Made by a program: the position numbers and the translations under genes. A stretch of 22,143 nucleotides of DNA from CAZHJA01 sp964532865 (GTDB taxonomy: Bacteria; Patescibacteriota; Microgenomatia; UBA1406; GWC2-37-13): assembly GCA_964532865.1 (NCBI GenBank), contig CAZHJA010000009.1, positions 1 to 22,143 of the forward strand, read 5' to 3'. How positions within the stretch are numbered: position 1 is the first letter of the stretch; each line of letters opens with the position of its first letter. Of this stretch, positions 14,862 to 22,139 are shown one piece after another. The notes below the pieces were generated by a model, which worked only from the letters and a program-made list of their open reading frames with translations, was not told where the DNA came from and did not search any database.

Positions 14862-15812
14862 ATGAATAATAGCTCAAATATATTAACTAGATGCTGCGAT
14901 GCAATACAAAAAGGTTCACTTGGAGGGATAATATTATCTAAAAATCCCAGTATTGATTCTATAGCAGCTGCAACTACTTTATACTTAGGACTTAGTAAAC
15001 TAGGAAAGCCAATATCAATAGCTTGCGCTAATCCTATTAAAACTGATATTTACGCATCTGAAAAAATATCAAATAATATTGCAACTAATGGTGATAATTT
15101 AGTTATATCCTTTCCATACACTGAAGGGGCAATTGATAAGGTTGATTATAATATCCAGGGAGATATATTTAATTTAATTATAACTCCACGCCAAGGACAA
15201 ACAAAGCTAGATCCAGGACAAGTAAAATATTCGTATAGTGGAGGCTCACTTGATTTTATCATTACAATTGATGCTCCAAGTTTGCAAAACTTAGACTCAA
15301 TTTATTCTGACAATCAAAAAATGTTTGAGGGAAGAGAAATTATAAATATTGATAGACATTTAACAAATACTCAATTTGGGACAATTAATATTATAAATAA
15401 AAATGCTTCATCAATATCTGAACTTATACTCCCAATTCTAAAAGGACTAAATATAGAAATTGATAAAGAAATGGCAACAAACCTATATATGGGTATTTCT
15501 TCAGCAACAAATAATTTCACTTCATATTCAGCAAATGCATTTACATTTGAAACTGTTGCAGAATTACTTAGACTCGGAGCTGTTAAAAAAAGAATAAAAC
15601 CTCAACAGCAAGCTTTTCAACCACAACAAAAAATCCAACCAACTGTAGGGTCTACTACTTTAGAACAACAACCTCCTATACAACAATTAAAAAGTGAAAA
15701 GCCAATAGAAGAAATAGAAAAGGCTCCAATAAAAGAAGGGCAGAGTAAAAGAAAACAAACACCACAAGAATGGTTAAAGCCCAGAATATTTAAAGGAACT
15801 GGAATGATATGA
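14862..15812 (+). CDS. Degenerate DHH-family phosphoesterase-like protein (NrnA-type position)
   Basis: 316 residues. The layout matches DHH phosphoesterases such as NrnA, which degrade nanoRNA and pAp. A first motif NPSIDSIAAATTLYLGL (28-44) stands for the family's xxPDxDaxxSxxaL. TIDAP (136-139) stands for the second motif, and NIDRHLTNTQFG (162-173) stands for DHHxxNxxFG, followed by SSISELI and GISSATNNFTSYSANAFTFETVAELLRLGA. Catalytic residues are altered: the first Asp of motif I is Ser30, and DHH is D164-R165-H166. It may be inactive, or act as a binding or regulatory protein. The last ~70 residues are Gln/Pro-rich and probably disordered. In many bacteria the gene order is infB-rbfA-nrnA-truB; here it follows infB by 4 bases with no rbfA between. 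Confidence 0.7.
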   Translation: MNNSSNILTRCCDAIQKGSLGGIILSKNPSIDSIAAATTLYLGLSKLGKPISIACANPIKTDIYASEKISNNIATNGDNLVISFPYTEGAIDKVDYNIQGDIFNLIITPRQGQTKLDPGQVKYSYSGGSLDFIITIDAPSLQNLDSIYSDNQKMFEGREIINIDRHLTNTQFGTINIINKNASSISELILPILKGLNIEIDKEMATNLYMGISSATNNFTSYSANAFTFETVAELLRLGAVKKRIKPQQQAFQPQQKIQPTVGSTTLEQQPPIQQLKSEKPIEEIEKAPIKEGQSKRKQTPQEWLKPRIFKGTGMI

Positions 15813-15818
15813 TATAAT
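15810..15818 (+). promoter_or_regulatory. Extended -10 of rmuC formed by the upstream stop codon
   Basis: The sequence is TGATATAAT. Its TGA is the stop codon of the DHH-like gene, and also supplies the TGn of an extended -10 whose TATAAT is at 15813-15818. The hexamer ends 6 bases before GTG 15825. No strong -35 is seen, consistent with an extended -10 promoter. Confidence 0.6.
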
Positions 15819-15824
15819 AATTAA

Positions 15825-16823
15825 GTGGAAGAACTTTCGTATATTATTATTTTTTCAATAGTAATAACTGCATTTATTTTATTCATTATCCGTAAGTGGC
15901 TTAATAAAATTGAAGAAAAATCAAAACATTCAAGTGAACTTGTTGAATGGCTAAAAGACTTAGGACAAAGAGTAGAGTCATCTTCAAAAAACATTGACTC
16001 AAAATTATCTAAAAATATGCAGATGTTCAATACTCGTCTTGATAAAGCTGCATTTGTAATTTCAAATGTACAAAAAACTATAGGAGAATTTTCTGAAATA
16101 GGACGCTCCATGCAAGAACTTCAACAATTTCTTGCCTCTCCAAAATTAAGAGGAAATATTGGAGAACAGGTATTAAAAGAATTATTGTCCCAATACTTTC
16201 CTAAAGGAACATATGTCCTTCAATATACATTTAAAAGTGGAGAAAAAGTAGATGCCGTAATAAAAACATCTGCCGGAATTATACCAATTGACTCAAAATT
16301 CCCTCTTGATAACTTTCGCAAAATGATAAAAGCAGAAGATAAACAAGAAAAAATGAAAATAAGACGAGAGTTTGAAAAAGATATTAAAAAACATATTCAG
16401 GATATTTCAAAAAAATACATTGTTGTATCTGAAAATACTATGGACTATGCTCTAATGTATATTCCTTCTGAATCTGTTTATTATGAAATAATAAATAATT
16501 CCTCTCTTTTTGACTTTGCTGGAAAAAAAAGAGTCCTCCCTGTTTCCCCAATGAGTTTTTATGCATATATAAAAGCAATACTTATGTCTTTTGAAGGACA
16601 AAGAATTCAAACCCAAGCAAAAGAAATTCTTTTAGTTCTACAAGCAATTAAAAAAGACTATGAAAAAACTGATGAAGCTTTTTCAATTCTAAACAAACAT
16701 ATTACAAATACATATAATCAAGCATCAAATGTTTCAAAAAGCTTTACTTCCCTTGGACAAAAACTTACATCAACAAATATGCTTAGAGATAAACAAAATA
16801 AAGAGAAAAAACTGATAGAATAA
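15825..16823 (+). CDS. rmuC: RmuC-family DNA recombination protein
   Basis: 332 residues with a GTG start. RmuC limits rearrangements at inverted repeats and carries a PD-(D/E)xK nuclease-like core. An N-terminal membrane anchor (about 5-23) is followed by a coiled-coil stretch (about 25-105). The core has LRGNIGEQVLKELL (E114), KVDAVI (D143) and IPIDSKFPLDNF (D156, K158), all expected for an intact site. YIPSESVYYEI and PVSPMSFYAYI further along match the family. Typical RmuC proteins are longer (about 400-475), mainly in the coiled coil. The gene is 5 bases upstream of recJ, so the two repair functions form an operon. Confidence 0.92.
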   Translation: MEELSYIIIFSIVITAFILFIIRKWLNKIEEKSKHSSELVEWLKDLGQRVESSSKNIDSKLSKNMQMFNTRLDKAAFVISNVQKTIGEFSEIGRSMQELQQFLASPKLRGNIGEQVLKELLSQYFPKGTYVLQYTFKSGEKVDAVIKTSAGIIPIDSKFPLDNFRKMIKAEDKQEKMKIRREFEKDIKKHIQDISKKYIVVSENTMDYALMYIPSESVYYEIINNSSLFDFAGKKRVLPVSPMSFYAYIKAILMSFEGQRIQTQAKEILLVLQAIKKDYEKTDEAFSILNKHITNTYNQASNVSKSFTSLGQKLTSTNMLRDKQNKEKKLIE

Positions 16824-16828
16824 AGAGT

Positions 16829-18526
16829 GTGAAAATCTTATATCATGCGCAAATAAAAAAGAATCAAAAAATAACTTCAAAAGATATTATTAATATTCTT
16901 CTTAAAAATAGAAAGATAAAAAATACTAAGGATTTTCTTAATCCCCCAACTCCTTTAAACATGTCTCTTTCTGATTTTAAATTAAGAGAAATGTTTAAAA
17001 AAGCATTGAAAATATTAAAAAAGATTAAACAAAACAATGAAATGATTGTTGTTTACACGGACTATGATGCAGATGGGATTACTGGAGGAGCTATTCTTTG
17101 GGAAACATTGTATCTTCTTGGATTTAAAGTAATGCCATATATTCCTCATAGAAAACATGAAGGATATGGATTTTCAAAAAAGGGAATAGATAATGTTAAA
17201 AAAAAATTCAATCCTAAACTTATTATCACAGTTGATCATGGAATAACGGCAGATGAAAAAATAAAATATGCAAAAACACTTGGTATTTCTGTAATTATTA
17301 CAGATCATCATATAAAACCTAAGAAATTACCAAAAAATGCAGAATGTATTTTTCATATTTCTGAACTTTCAGGAGCTGGAGTAGCATATTTTTTTGCAAA
17401 AGAAATATACCAAGAATTTAAAAAAAATTCAAAAATTAGTTCAAACAAATTAAAAATGCTTGACAACAATTTTAAATACGATTATCTCTCCCTTTCTGCA
17501 ATTGGAATTGTAGCTGACCTTATTCCTTTAATTGGAAAATCAAGAAGTATTGTAAAACATGGAAGTCAAGCTTTTAAAAATGTAAAAAGATGTGGAATAA
17601 AGCATATAATTGACGAAGCTGGAATTAAAAAAGATATATCAGCTTATGAAATAGGATTTATTATAGCTCCAAGAATAAATGCGGTAGGAAGATTAGGACA
17701 CGCTATAGATGCATTAAGACTTCTTTGCACTACAAATAATAATAAAGCATATGAACTTGCTTATCAAATTGGCAAAACAAACATAGAAAGACAAAACCTT
17801 GTACAAAAAGCTTTAAAAACAGCAAAAAAACAAGTGGAAAAAATGAAAAAACTAAATAAAATAATTATTCTAAAAAGCAATGACTGGCATGAAGGTATTA
17901 TTGGACTTATTGCATCTAAAATTATGCAGGAATATTATCGCCCTGTAATAATTATGACTCAAAGCAATAGATTTTTAAAAGGTTCTGCAAGGTCAATTCC
18001 TTCGTTTGATATAACTGGCTTTTTAAAAAGTATGAAAAAACTTCTTGTTGATGTTGGAGGACATAAACAAGCTGCTGGCTTTACAATAAAAAAGGGGAGT
18101 GTACAAGAATTTATTAAAAAGGCAGTAAAAAAAGCAAATAGGCAAATATCAAAAAAAGATTTGGAAAAAGAAATATATGCAGATATTAAAATACCCCTTT
18201 CAAAAATTACACTATCTTTAACAAAATCATTAGAAATACTCAAACCCTTTGGAATAGCAAATCCAAAACCATTGTTTTACAGTAAAGCACAGGTCTTAGA
18301 TGTAAAAATAATTGGAAAAAAAAGAAATCATATAAAAATAGTTGCTAAAGACCCAGATAGCAAATCTTATCCAATAGAGCTTGTTTTCTTCAACTCTATA
18401 GATAAATTTAATGAATTAACAAGAGGAGAAATTATTAATGTTGTTTATAGTGTAGAAATTAATAGATGGAACGGAAAAGAAACAATAAGCTTCATAATTA
18501 AGTACTTTTATACTGAAAAATTGTAG
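16829..18526 (+). CDS. recJ: Single-stranded-DNA-specific exonuclease RecJ
   Basis: 565 residues with a GTG start. RecJ digests single-stranded DNA 5' to 3' in recombination and repair. Visible: DYDADGITGG (78-87, motif I), VDHGIT (135-140), TDHH (158-161, the DHH motif), and IGIVADLIPL. APRINAVGRLGHAIDALRLL comes next, then DHHA1 with WHEGIIGLIASKI and VGGHKQAAGFTI. A C-terminal OB-like domain follows (about 455-560). The length is typical and the catalytic site is intact, in contrast to the DHH-like protein two genes upstream. It is coupled to rmuC by a 5-base gap without a Shine-Dalgarno. Confidence 0.96.
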   Translation: MKILYHAQIKKNQKITSKDIINILLKNRKIKNTKDFLNPPTPLNMSLSDFKLREMFKKALKILKKIKQNNEMIVVYTDYDADGITGGAILWETLYLLGFKVMPYIPHRKHEGYGFSKKGIDNVKKKFNPKLIITVDHGITADEKIKYAKTLGISVIITDHHIKPKKLPKNAECIFHISELSGAGVAYFFAKEIYQEFKKNSKISSNKLKMLDNNFKYDYLSLSAIGIVADLIPLIGKSRSIVKHGSQAFKNVKRCGIKHIIDEAGIKKDISAYEIGFIIAPRINAVGRLGHAIDALRLLCTTNNNKAYELAYQIGKTNIERQNLVQKALKTAKKQVEKMKKLNKIIILKSNDWHEGIIGLIASKIMQEYYRPVIIMTQSNRFLKGSARSIPSFDITGFLKSMKKLLVDVGGHKQAAGFTIKKGSVQEFIKKAVKKANRQISKKDLEKEIYADIKIPLSKITLSLTKSLEILKPFGIANPKPLFYSKAQVLDVKIIGKKRNHIKIVAKDPDSKSYPIELVFFNSIDKFNELTRGEIINVVYSVEINRWNGKETISFIIKYFYTEKL

Positions 18527-18533
18527 AACAACG

Positions 18534-18552
18534 CCTTGTGGCAAACCAAAGG
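18534..18552 (+). terminator. Short hairpin after recJ, weak terminator candidate
   Basis: CCTTGTGG and CCAAAGG can pair over 7 bp with one bulged G around a CAAA loop, 7 bases past the recJ stop. The following bases (AATCCCTTCTCTT) are pyrimidine-rich but not a true T tract, so a terminator role is only possible. Confidence 0.3.
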
Positions 18553-18575
18553 AATCCCTTCTCTTAAATTCAATC

Positions 18576-18604
18576 TTGTGTATTTAAAACAAAAATAGTA
18601 ATAT
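18576..18604 (+). promoter_or_regulatory. Promoter of aspS
   Basis: TTGTGT (18576-18581), a 17-bp spacer, then TAATAT (18599-18604). The hexamer ends 6 bases before ATG 18611, predicting a leaderless transcript. A TATATT overlapping at 18602-18607 is an alternative register but would leave only 3 bases. Confidence 0.5.
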
Positions 18605-18610
18605 ATTGAT

Positions 18611-20008
18611 ATGAAAGATCTTTTTGTAAAAGAAACTCCTGAAAAAATAAATCAAGAAGTTGAACTTTATGGATGGGTTGATTCAATAAGAGATCATAAA
18701 AAAATAATATTTATAGATCTTCGTGACAGAACTGGAATTGTACAAGTAGTTGGAAATGAAGATTTTAAAAAATTAAATTCAGAAGATGTCATTTATATTA
18801 AAGGCACTGTTAAAAAAAGACCTGAAAAACTAGTAAATCCTAAAATAACTACTGGAGAAATTGAAATTCAAGCAAAGGAGTTTAAAATTATTACAAAAGC
18901 ACAAACCCCTCCGCTTCCAATAAACACAGATGGATATAACATAGATGAGGAAATAAGATTAAAGTATAGATATTTGGACCTTAGACGTCCTAGAATGACC
19001 AGAAACATAATTTATTTATCAAAAACAACTACCTTTATTAGAAACTTTTTGATAAATCGTAAATTTATTGAAATAGAAACACCAATATTGACAAAAACAA
19101 CACCTGAAGGAGCAAGAGATTTTATTGTTCCTTCCCGCCTTCAAAAAGGGAAATTCTATGCGCTTCCTCAGTCTCCACAACAGTATAAACAACTATTAAT
19201 GGTTGCTGGATTTGAAAGATATTTTCAAATTGCAAGATGCTTTAGAGACGAAGATCCAAGAGCAGACAGAGCTTATGGAGAATTTACACAGCTTGATTTA
19301 GAAATGTCATTTGTAACTCAAGAAGATATATTAAATTTAACTGAAGGATTATTTACTACTCTTGTAAAACAAATATTTCCAAAAAAACATATTATTAAAA
19401 CTCCATGGCCAAGAATTACACATAAGCAAGCTATTGAAAAATACAAAACAGATAAGCCAGATTTAAGAAAAAACAAAAAAGACAAAGATGAGCTTGCATT
19501 TGCATGGATTATTGATTTTCCTCTTTTTAGTAAACAAAATAATGAAGATTATTATTATGGTATAGGAGAATCAAAATATGCCCCATCACATCATATGTTT
19601 ACATCTCCTCATCCTGAGGATATTTCTCTTCTTGATTTAAGTCCTGAAAAAGTAAGAGGATTGCAACACGATATGGTATTAAATGGATTTGAGGTGGGAG
19701 GAGGAAGTATTAGAATACATGATCCTAAAATTCAAAAAAAAGTATTTGACTTAATAGGCTTTACAAACGAACAAAAAAAGCAATTTGAACATATGCTAAC
19801 TGCGTTTAAATTTGGAGTTCCTCCACATGGAGGAATTGCCCCGGGAATTAACAGATTTCTTATGGCAGTTTTAGGAGAACCATCAATACGTGAAATGATT
19901 GCTTTTCCAGCCTCATCTGGAGGAAGAATATCTATTATGGATGCTCCATCTAATGCAAGCAAAGAACAATTAAAAGAGTTGGGAATAGAAGTAGAAAAAT
20001 CTGTATAA
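18611..20008 (+). CDS. aspS: Aspartyl-tRNA synthetase lacking the bacterial GAD insert
   Basis: 465 residues, versus about 590 for usual bacterial AspRS. It charges tRNA-Asp (and possibly tRNA-Asn) with aspartate. The N-terminal OB fold (about 1-100, YGWVDSIRDHKKIIFIDLRD) binds the anticodon. The class II core has motif 1 region around FLINRKFIEIETPIL, motif 2 FRDEDPRADR (211-220) and motif 3 GINRFLMAVLG (412-422). It is bacterial-type: ALPQSPQQYKQLLMVAGFERYFQ and YKTDKPDLR are diagnostic. Directly after TDKPDLR (280-286), where bacterial enzymes carry the ~130-residue GAD domain, only a short lysine linker leads to ELAFAWIIDFP. The deletion is clean and the frame intact. The discriminating or non-discriminating state cannot be told here. 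Its stop codon lies inside the TATAAT of the next gene. Confidence 0.96.
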   Translation: MKDLFVKETPEKINQEVELYGWVDSIRDHKKIIFIDLRDRTGIVQVVGNEDFKKLNSEDVIYIKGTVKKRPEKLVNPKITTGEIEIQAKEFKIITKAQTPPLPINTDGYNIDEEIRLKYRYLDLRRPRMTRNIIYLSKTTTFIRNFLINRKFIEIETPILTKTTPEGARDFIVPSRLQKGKFYALPQSPQQYKQLLMVAGFERYFQIARCFRDEDPRADRAYGEFTQLDLEMSFVTQEDILNLTEGLFTTLVKQIFPKKHIIKTPWPRITHKQAIEKYKTDKPDLRKNKKDKDELAFAWIIDFPLFSKQNNEDYYYGIGESKYAPSHHMFTSPHPEDISLLDLSPEKVRGLQHDMVLNGFEVGGGSIRIHDPKIQKKVFDLIGFTNEQKKQFEHMLTAFKFGVPPHGGIAPGINRFLMAVLGEPSIREMIAFPASSGGRISIMDAPSNASKEQLKELGIEVEKSV

Positions 20009-20009
20009 T
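20004..20009 (+). promoter_or_regulatory. -10 element (TATAAT) of the D,D-carboxypeptidase gene
   Basis: A perfect TATAAT overlaps the aspS stop codon (TAA within it) and ends 6 bases before ATG 20016. No good -35 is visible inside aspS. Same leaderless geometry as elsewhere in the window. Confidence 0.5.
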
Positions 20010-20015
20010 TAACTC

Positions 20016-20948
20016 ATGAAATTAAGGTTTTACTTTTTCTTTATTTTTTTTACCTTTTTATTTCTTTTTTATGCAGGTGATTCATACTACTTTCATATTT
20101 TTGCATATAATCGAAGCTTGTTTGACAACTTTCAAGAAAAACAACCTGATCTTAAAAGTATAAGTCCCATTCCATATATAGTAAATTATGATTATCCCAA
20201 TATTTCTGCAGAAGGAGTGTATGTTGTTGATCTTGCTTCTTTCACTCCTCTTTTTAACAAAAATGAACATAAGCATTATTATCCCGCATCAACAAATAAA
20301 ATTATTACTGCACTTGTAAGTATGGATAATTATTCTCTTGAAGACGTTGTTACTATAAAAAACCCACTTTTGTTTGGGACTACAATGGGGCTAAAAAATA
20401 ATGAAAAAATTACTGTTGAAAATTTACTTTATGGAGCACTTATTCAATCAGGAAATGATGCTGCACAAGCATTGGCAGATTACATGGGAAATGAAAAGTT
20501 TATTGAGCTTATGAATAAAAAAGCCAAAGAGTTGGGAATGCACAATACTTATTGTACAAATCCTTCTGGGTTTGATAATTCAAAGCAATATACGTCTGCA
20601 TTTGATCTAGCTATTGCAGGAAGGGAATTGCTGAAAAATAAACATTTACGTAAAACTGTATCAATTAAAGAAATTACAATATCTGATATTAATTTTAAAT
20701 ACTTTCATAAATTATCCAATGTAAATAAGTTATTAGGAGAAATTCACGGCATTGGAGGATTAAAAACAGGACATACAGATGGAGCAAAAGACAATTTGGT
20801 AAGTATGTATAAAAACAATGGAAATGAATATTTAATTGTAGTATTAAAAAGTAATGATAGGTTTTCTGATACAAAACAGATTGTAAATTGGATTGATAAA
20901 AGTGTTGAATATTTTGATGCTAATTATTATACCACGAATCTTCAATAG
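20016..20948 (+). CDS. D-alanyl-D-alanine carboxypeptidase (penicillin-binding protein, S11 type)
   Basis: 310 residues. The enzyme trims the terminal D-Ala from peptidoglycan stem peptides outside the membrane. The N-terminus (about 4-20, Phe-rich) is a signal or anchor. All three serine-peptidase motifs are present: S92-T-N-K95 (SxxK nucleophile), S145-G-N147 (SxN), and K250-T-G252 (KTG) in GGLKTGHTDGAKDNLVS. There is no C-terminal beta domain or amphipathic anchor as in PBP5 (DacA), so the membrane tie, if any, is N-terminal. It shows that the organism probably maintains peptidoglycan. Its 3' end overlaps the convergent gene by 29 bases. Confidence 0.93.
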   Translation: MKLRFYFFFIFFTFLFLFYAGDSYYFHIFAYNRSLFDNFQEKQPDLKSISPIPYIVNYDYPNISAEGVYVVDLASFTPLFNKNEHKHYYPASTNKIITALVSMDNYSLEDVVTIKNPLLFGTTMGLKNNEKITVENLLYGALIQSGNDAAQALADYMGNEKFIELMNKKAKELGMHNTYCTNPSGFDNSKQYTSAFDLAIAGRELLKNKHLRKTVSIKEITISDINFKYFHKLSNVNKLLGEIHGIGGLKTGHTDGAKDNLVSMYKNNGNEYLIVVLKSNDRFSDTKQIVNWIDKSVEYFDANYYTTNLQ

Positions 20949-21978
20949 CAGATACATACACTACAAAATCATCATCTCCTAAGAAAACATATATTGGCTG
21001 CATATACTGCTGATATATACCAGGATCATAATATCCCATAAACATTTTTTTAAGAATTATATCTTTTTCCTCTTTTAATCCTGACACAATACTTCCTTTT
21101 CCTGATTTTAAATCCTCATATGCCTGATTTCCTGTTTTTACTGGATATATTCCTATTTGATCATTGGATTTTTCAAAGAAATTAATTTCAGCTTTAAGAA
21201 TCCTATAATCTTTTTCATAAAAAACCATAATAACGTAATTCCTGCTTGTAAAATACTTAGGTGAAATAACTGGAAGACCATTAATGTCAGGTCTGTAAAA
21301 ATCCACTTCAACTACATTTGCCTCTTTAGGATCCTTTACGGTTTTAAGTTTATTATCTACAAAATTAAACTTATGATAAATAATATTTGTTCCTCCTTGA
21401 CTTAATTCCTCAGGATAACGATTAACACTCTTTAATAATTCTACAGCCTTACTAATTATTTCATTATTAGAAGGAATATATGTATCTAAAAACAATGAAG
21501 TTTCGCTTTTTGGAGCTTTATTATAGTTATACTCATAATTAAAATTAAAGTTTGTAATATCTATTGACAATTCTTCATAATTATTTGAAAAAGTTGCAAT
21601 TTTTCCATCTAATTTATGTGTTACTGTCTCAGTATTAAAACCAAGTGCTTTTGCCATTAAATATATTCTTTGCCTATATCCAAATTTACTTACAGAAGCA
21701 GGAAGAAAAAATACCTCAGCTGATTTTGTAGAAGTTACAGGCTCTCCTTCTATAGTATCAAGCACAAAATTAAGATTTGCACTAGGAGTAGAGTCACTAA
21801 CATTTAATCTATCAATCTTATTAAAAATAGTATGTAGCTGCGCTTTATCTTCAATGGGCTTATTTATTGTAATAAGAAGAAGCTTTACACCATAAAACAG
21901 AATAAACAAAACAAGAAAGAAAATAATTACAAAAGGCAATGCTTTTCTACTGTAATATGAGATTTCTGTTAAGGTCAT
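20920..21978 (-). CDS. Membrane-anchored extracytoplasmic protein of unknown function
   Basis: 352 residues from ATG 21978. A cytoplasmic lead of ~13 residues, one membrane segment (about 14-37, LPFVIIFFLVLFILFYGVKLLLI), then a long hydrophilic region that should be outside. No named family is recognised with certainty. The C-terminal pattern is AYEDLKSGKG, then KKMFMGYYDPGIYQQYMQPIYVF and a final acidic strand. It resembles repeats in YycI/PepSY-like regulators of cell-wall genes (AxxxLxxGxG ... Y ... PVYxF), which is an inference only. The open frame continues upstream to 22083, but that part would overlap the tRNA gene. ATG 21978 places the membrane segment near the N-terminus, with TATCAT ending 7 bases upstream. 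It is convergent with the carboxypeptidase gene, sharing 29 bases. Confidence 0.8.
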   Translation of the reverse strand: MTLTEISYYSRKALPFVIIFFLVLFILFYGVKLLLITINKPIEDKAQLHTIFNKIDRLNVSDSTPSANLNFVLDTIEGEPVTSTKSAEVFFLPASVSKFGYRQRIYLMAKALGFNTETVTHKLDGKIATFSNNYEELSIDITNFNFNYEYNYNKAPKSETSLFLDTYIPSNNEIISKAVELLKSVNRYPEELSQGGTNIIYHKFNFVDNKLKTVKDPKEANVVEVDFYRPDINGLPVISPKYFTSRNYVIMVFYEKDYRILKAEINFFEKSNDQIGIYPVKTGNQAYEDLKSGKGSIVSGLKEEKDIILKKMFMGYYDPGIYQQYMQPIYVFLGDDDFVVYVSAIEDSWYNN

Positions 21979-21985
21979 AAAATAT

Positions 21986-21991
21986 ATGATA
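21986..21991 (-). promoter_or_regulatory. Possible -10 element of the anchored protein gene
   Basis: TATCAT on the minus strand ends 7 bases before ATG 21978. There is no recognisable -35, so this rests mainly on the spacing shared with other genes in the window. Confidence 0.3.
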
Positions 21992-22017
21992 GCAGAAAAA
22001 CAAATGAAATTTGTTCT

Positions 22018-22046
22018 TTGAGTTTTCAAAAGGCTAGTGATATAAT
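22018..22046 (+). promoter_or_regulatory. Promoter of the tRNA-Tyr gene
   Basis: TTGAGT (22018-22023), a 17-bp spacer, then TATAAT (22041-22046). The tRNA begins 10 bases after the hexamer, so the 5' leader is about 3 bases. It lies in the 77-bp region divergent from the anchored protein gene. Confidence 0.7.
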
Positions 22047-22055
22047 TTATATATA

Positions 22056-22139
22056 CCAGGGGTGGCGGAGTGGACAATCGCAACAGTCTGTAAAACTGTC
22101 GTCTTTATGACTACGGAGGTTCGAATCCTCCCCCCTGGA
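22056..22139 (+). tRNA. tRNA-Tyr (anticodon GTA)
   Basis: 84 bases fold into a complete class II tRNA. Acceptor stem CCAGGGG/CCCCTGG (22056-22062 with 22132-22138), discriminator A22139. D stem GCG/CGC with GG at 22072-22073. Anticodon stem ACAGT/ACTGT around loop CTGTAAA with anticodon GTA at 22090-22092. Long variable arm (22100-22114, stem GTC/GAC) and T arm GGAGG/CCTCC with loop TTCGAAT. The 3' CCA is not encoded (CTGA follows), so it must be added. The long variable arm is bacterial for tRNA-Tyr, but the first pair is C1-G72 instead of the bacterial G1-C72. Confidence 0.97.

Noticed and set aside
21979..22083. Longer start for the anchored protein reaching into the tRNA gene
   Set aside because: The added residues would be read from the tRNA-Tyr gene and its promoter; ATG 21978 gives a normal signal-anchor N-terminus.
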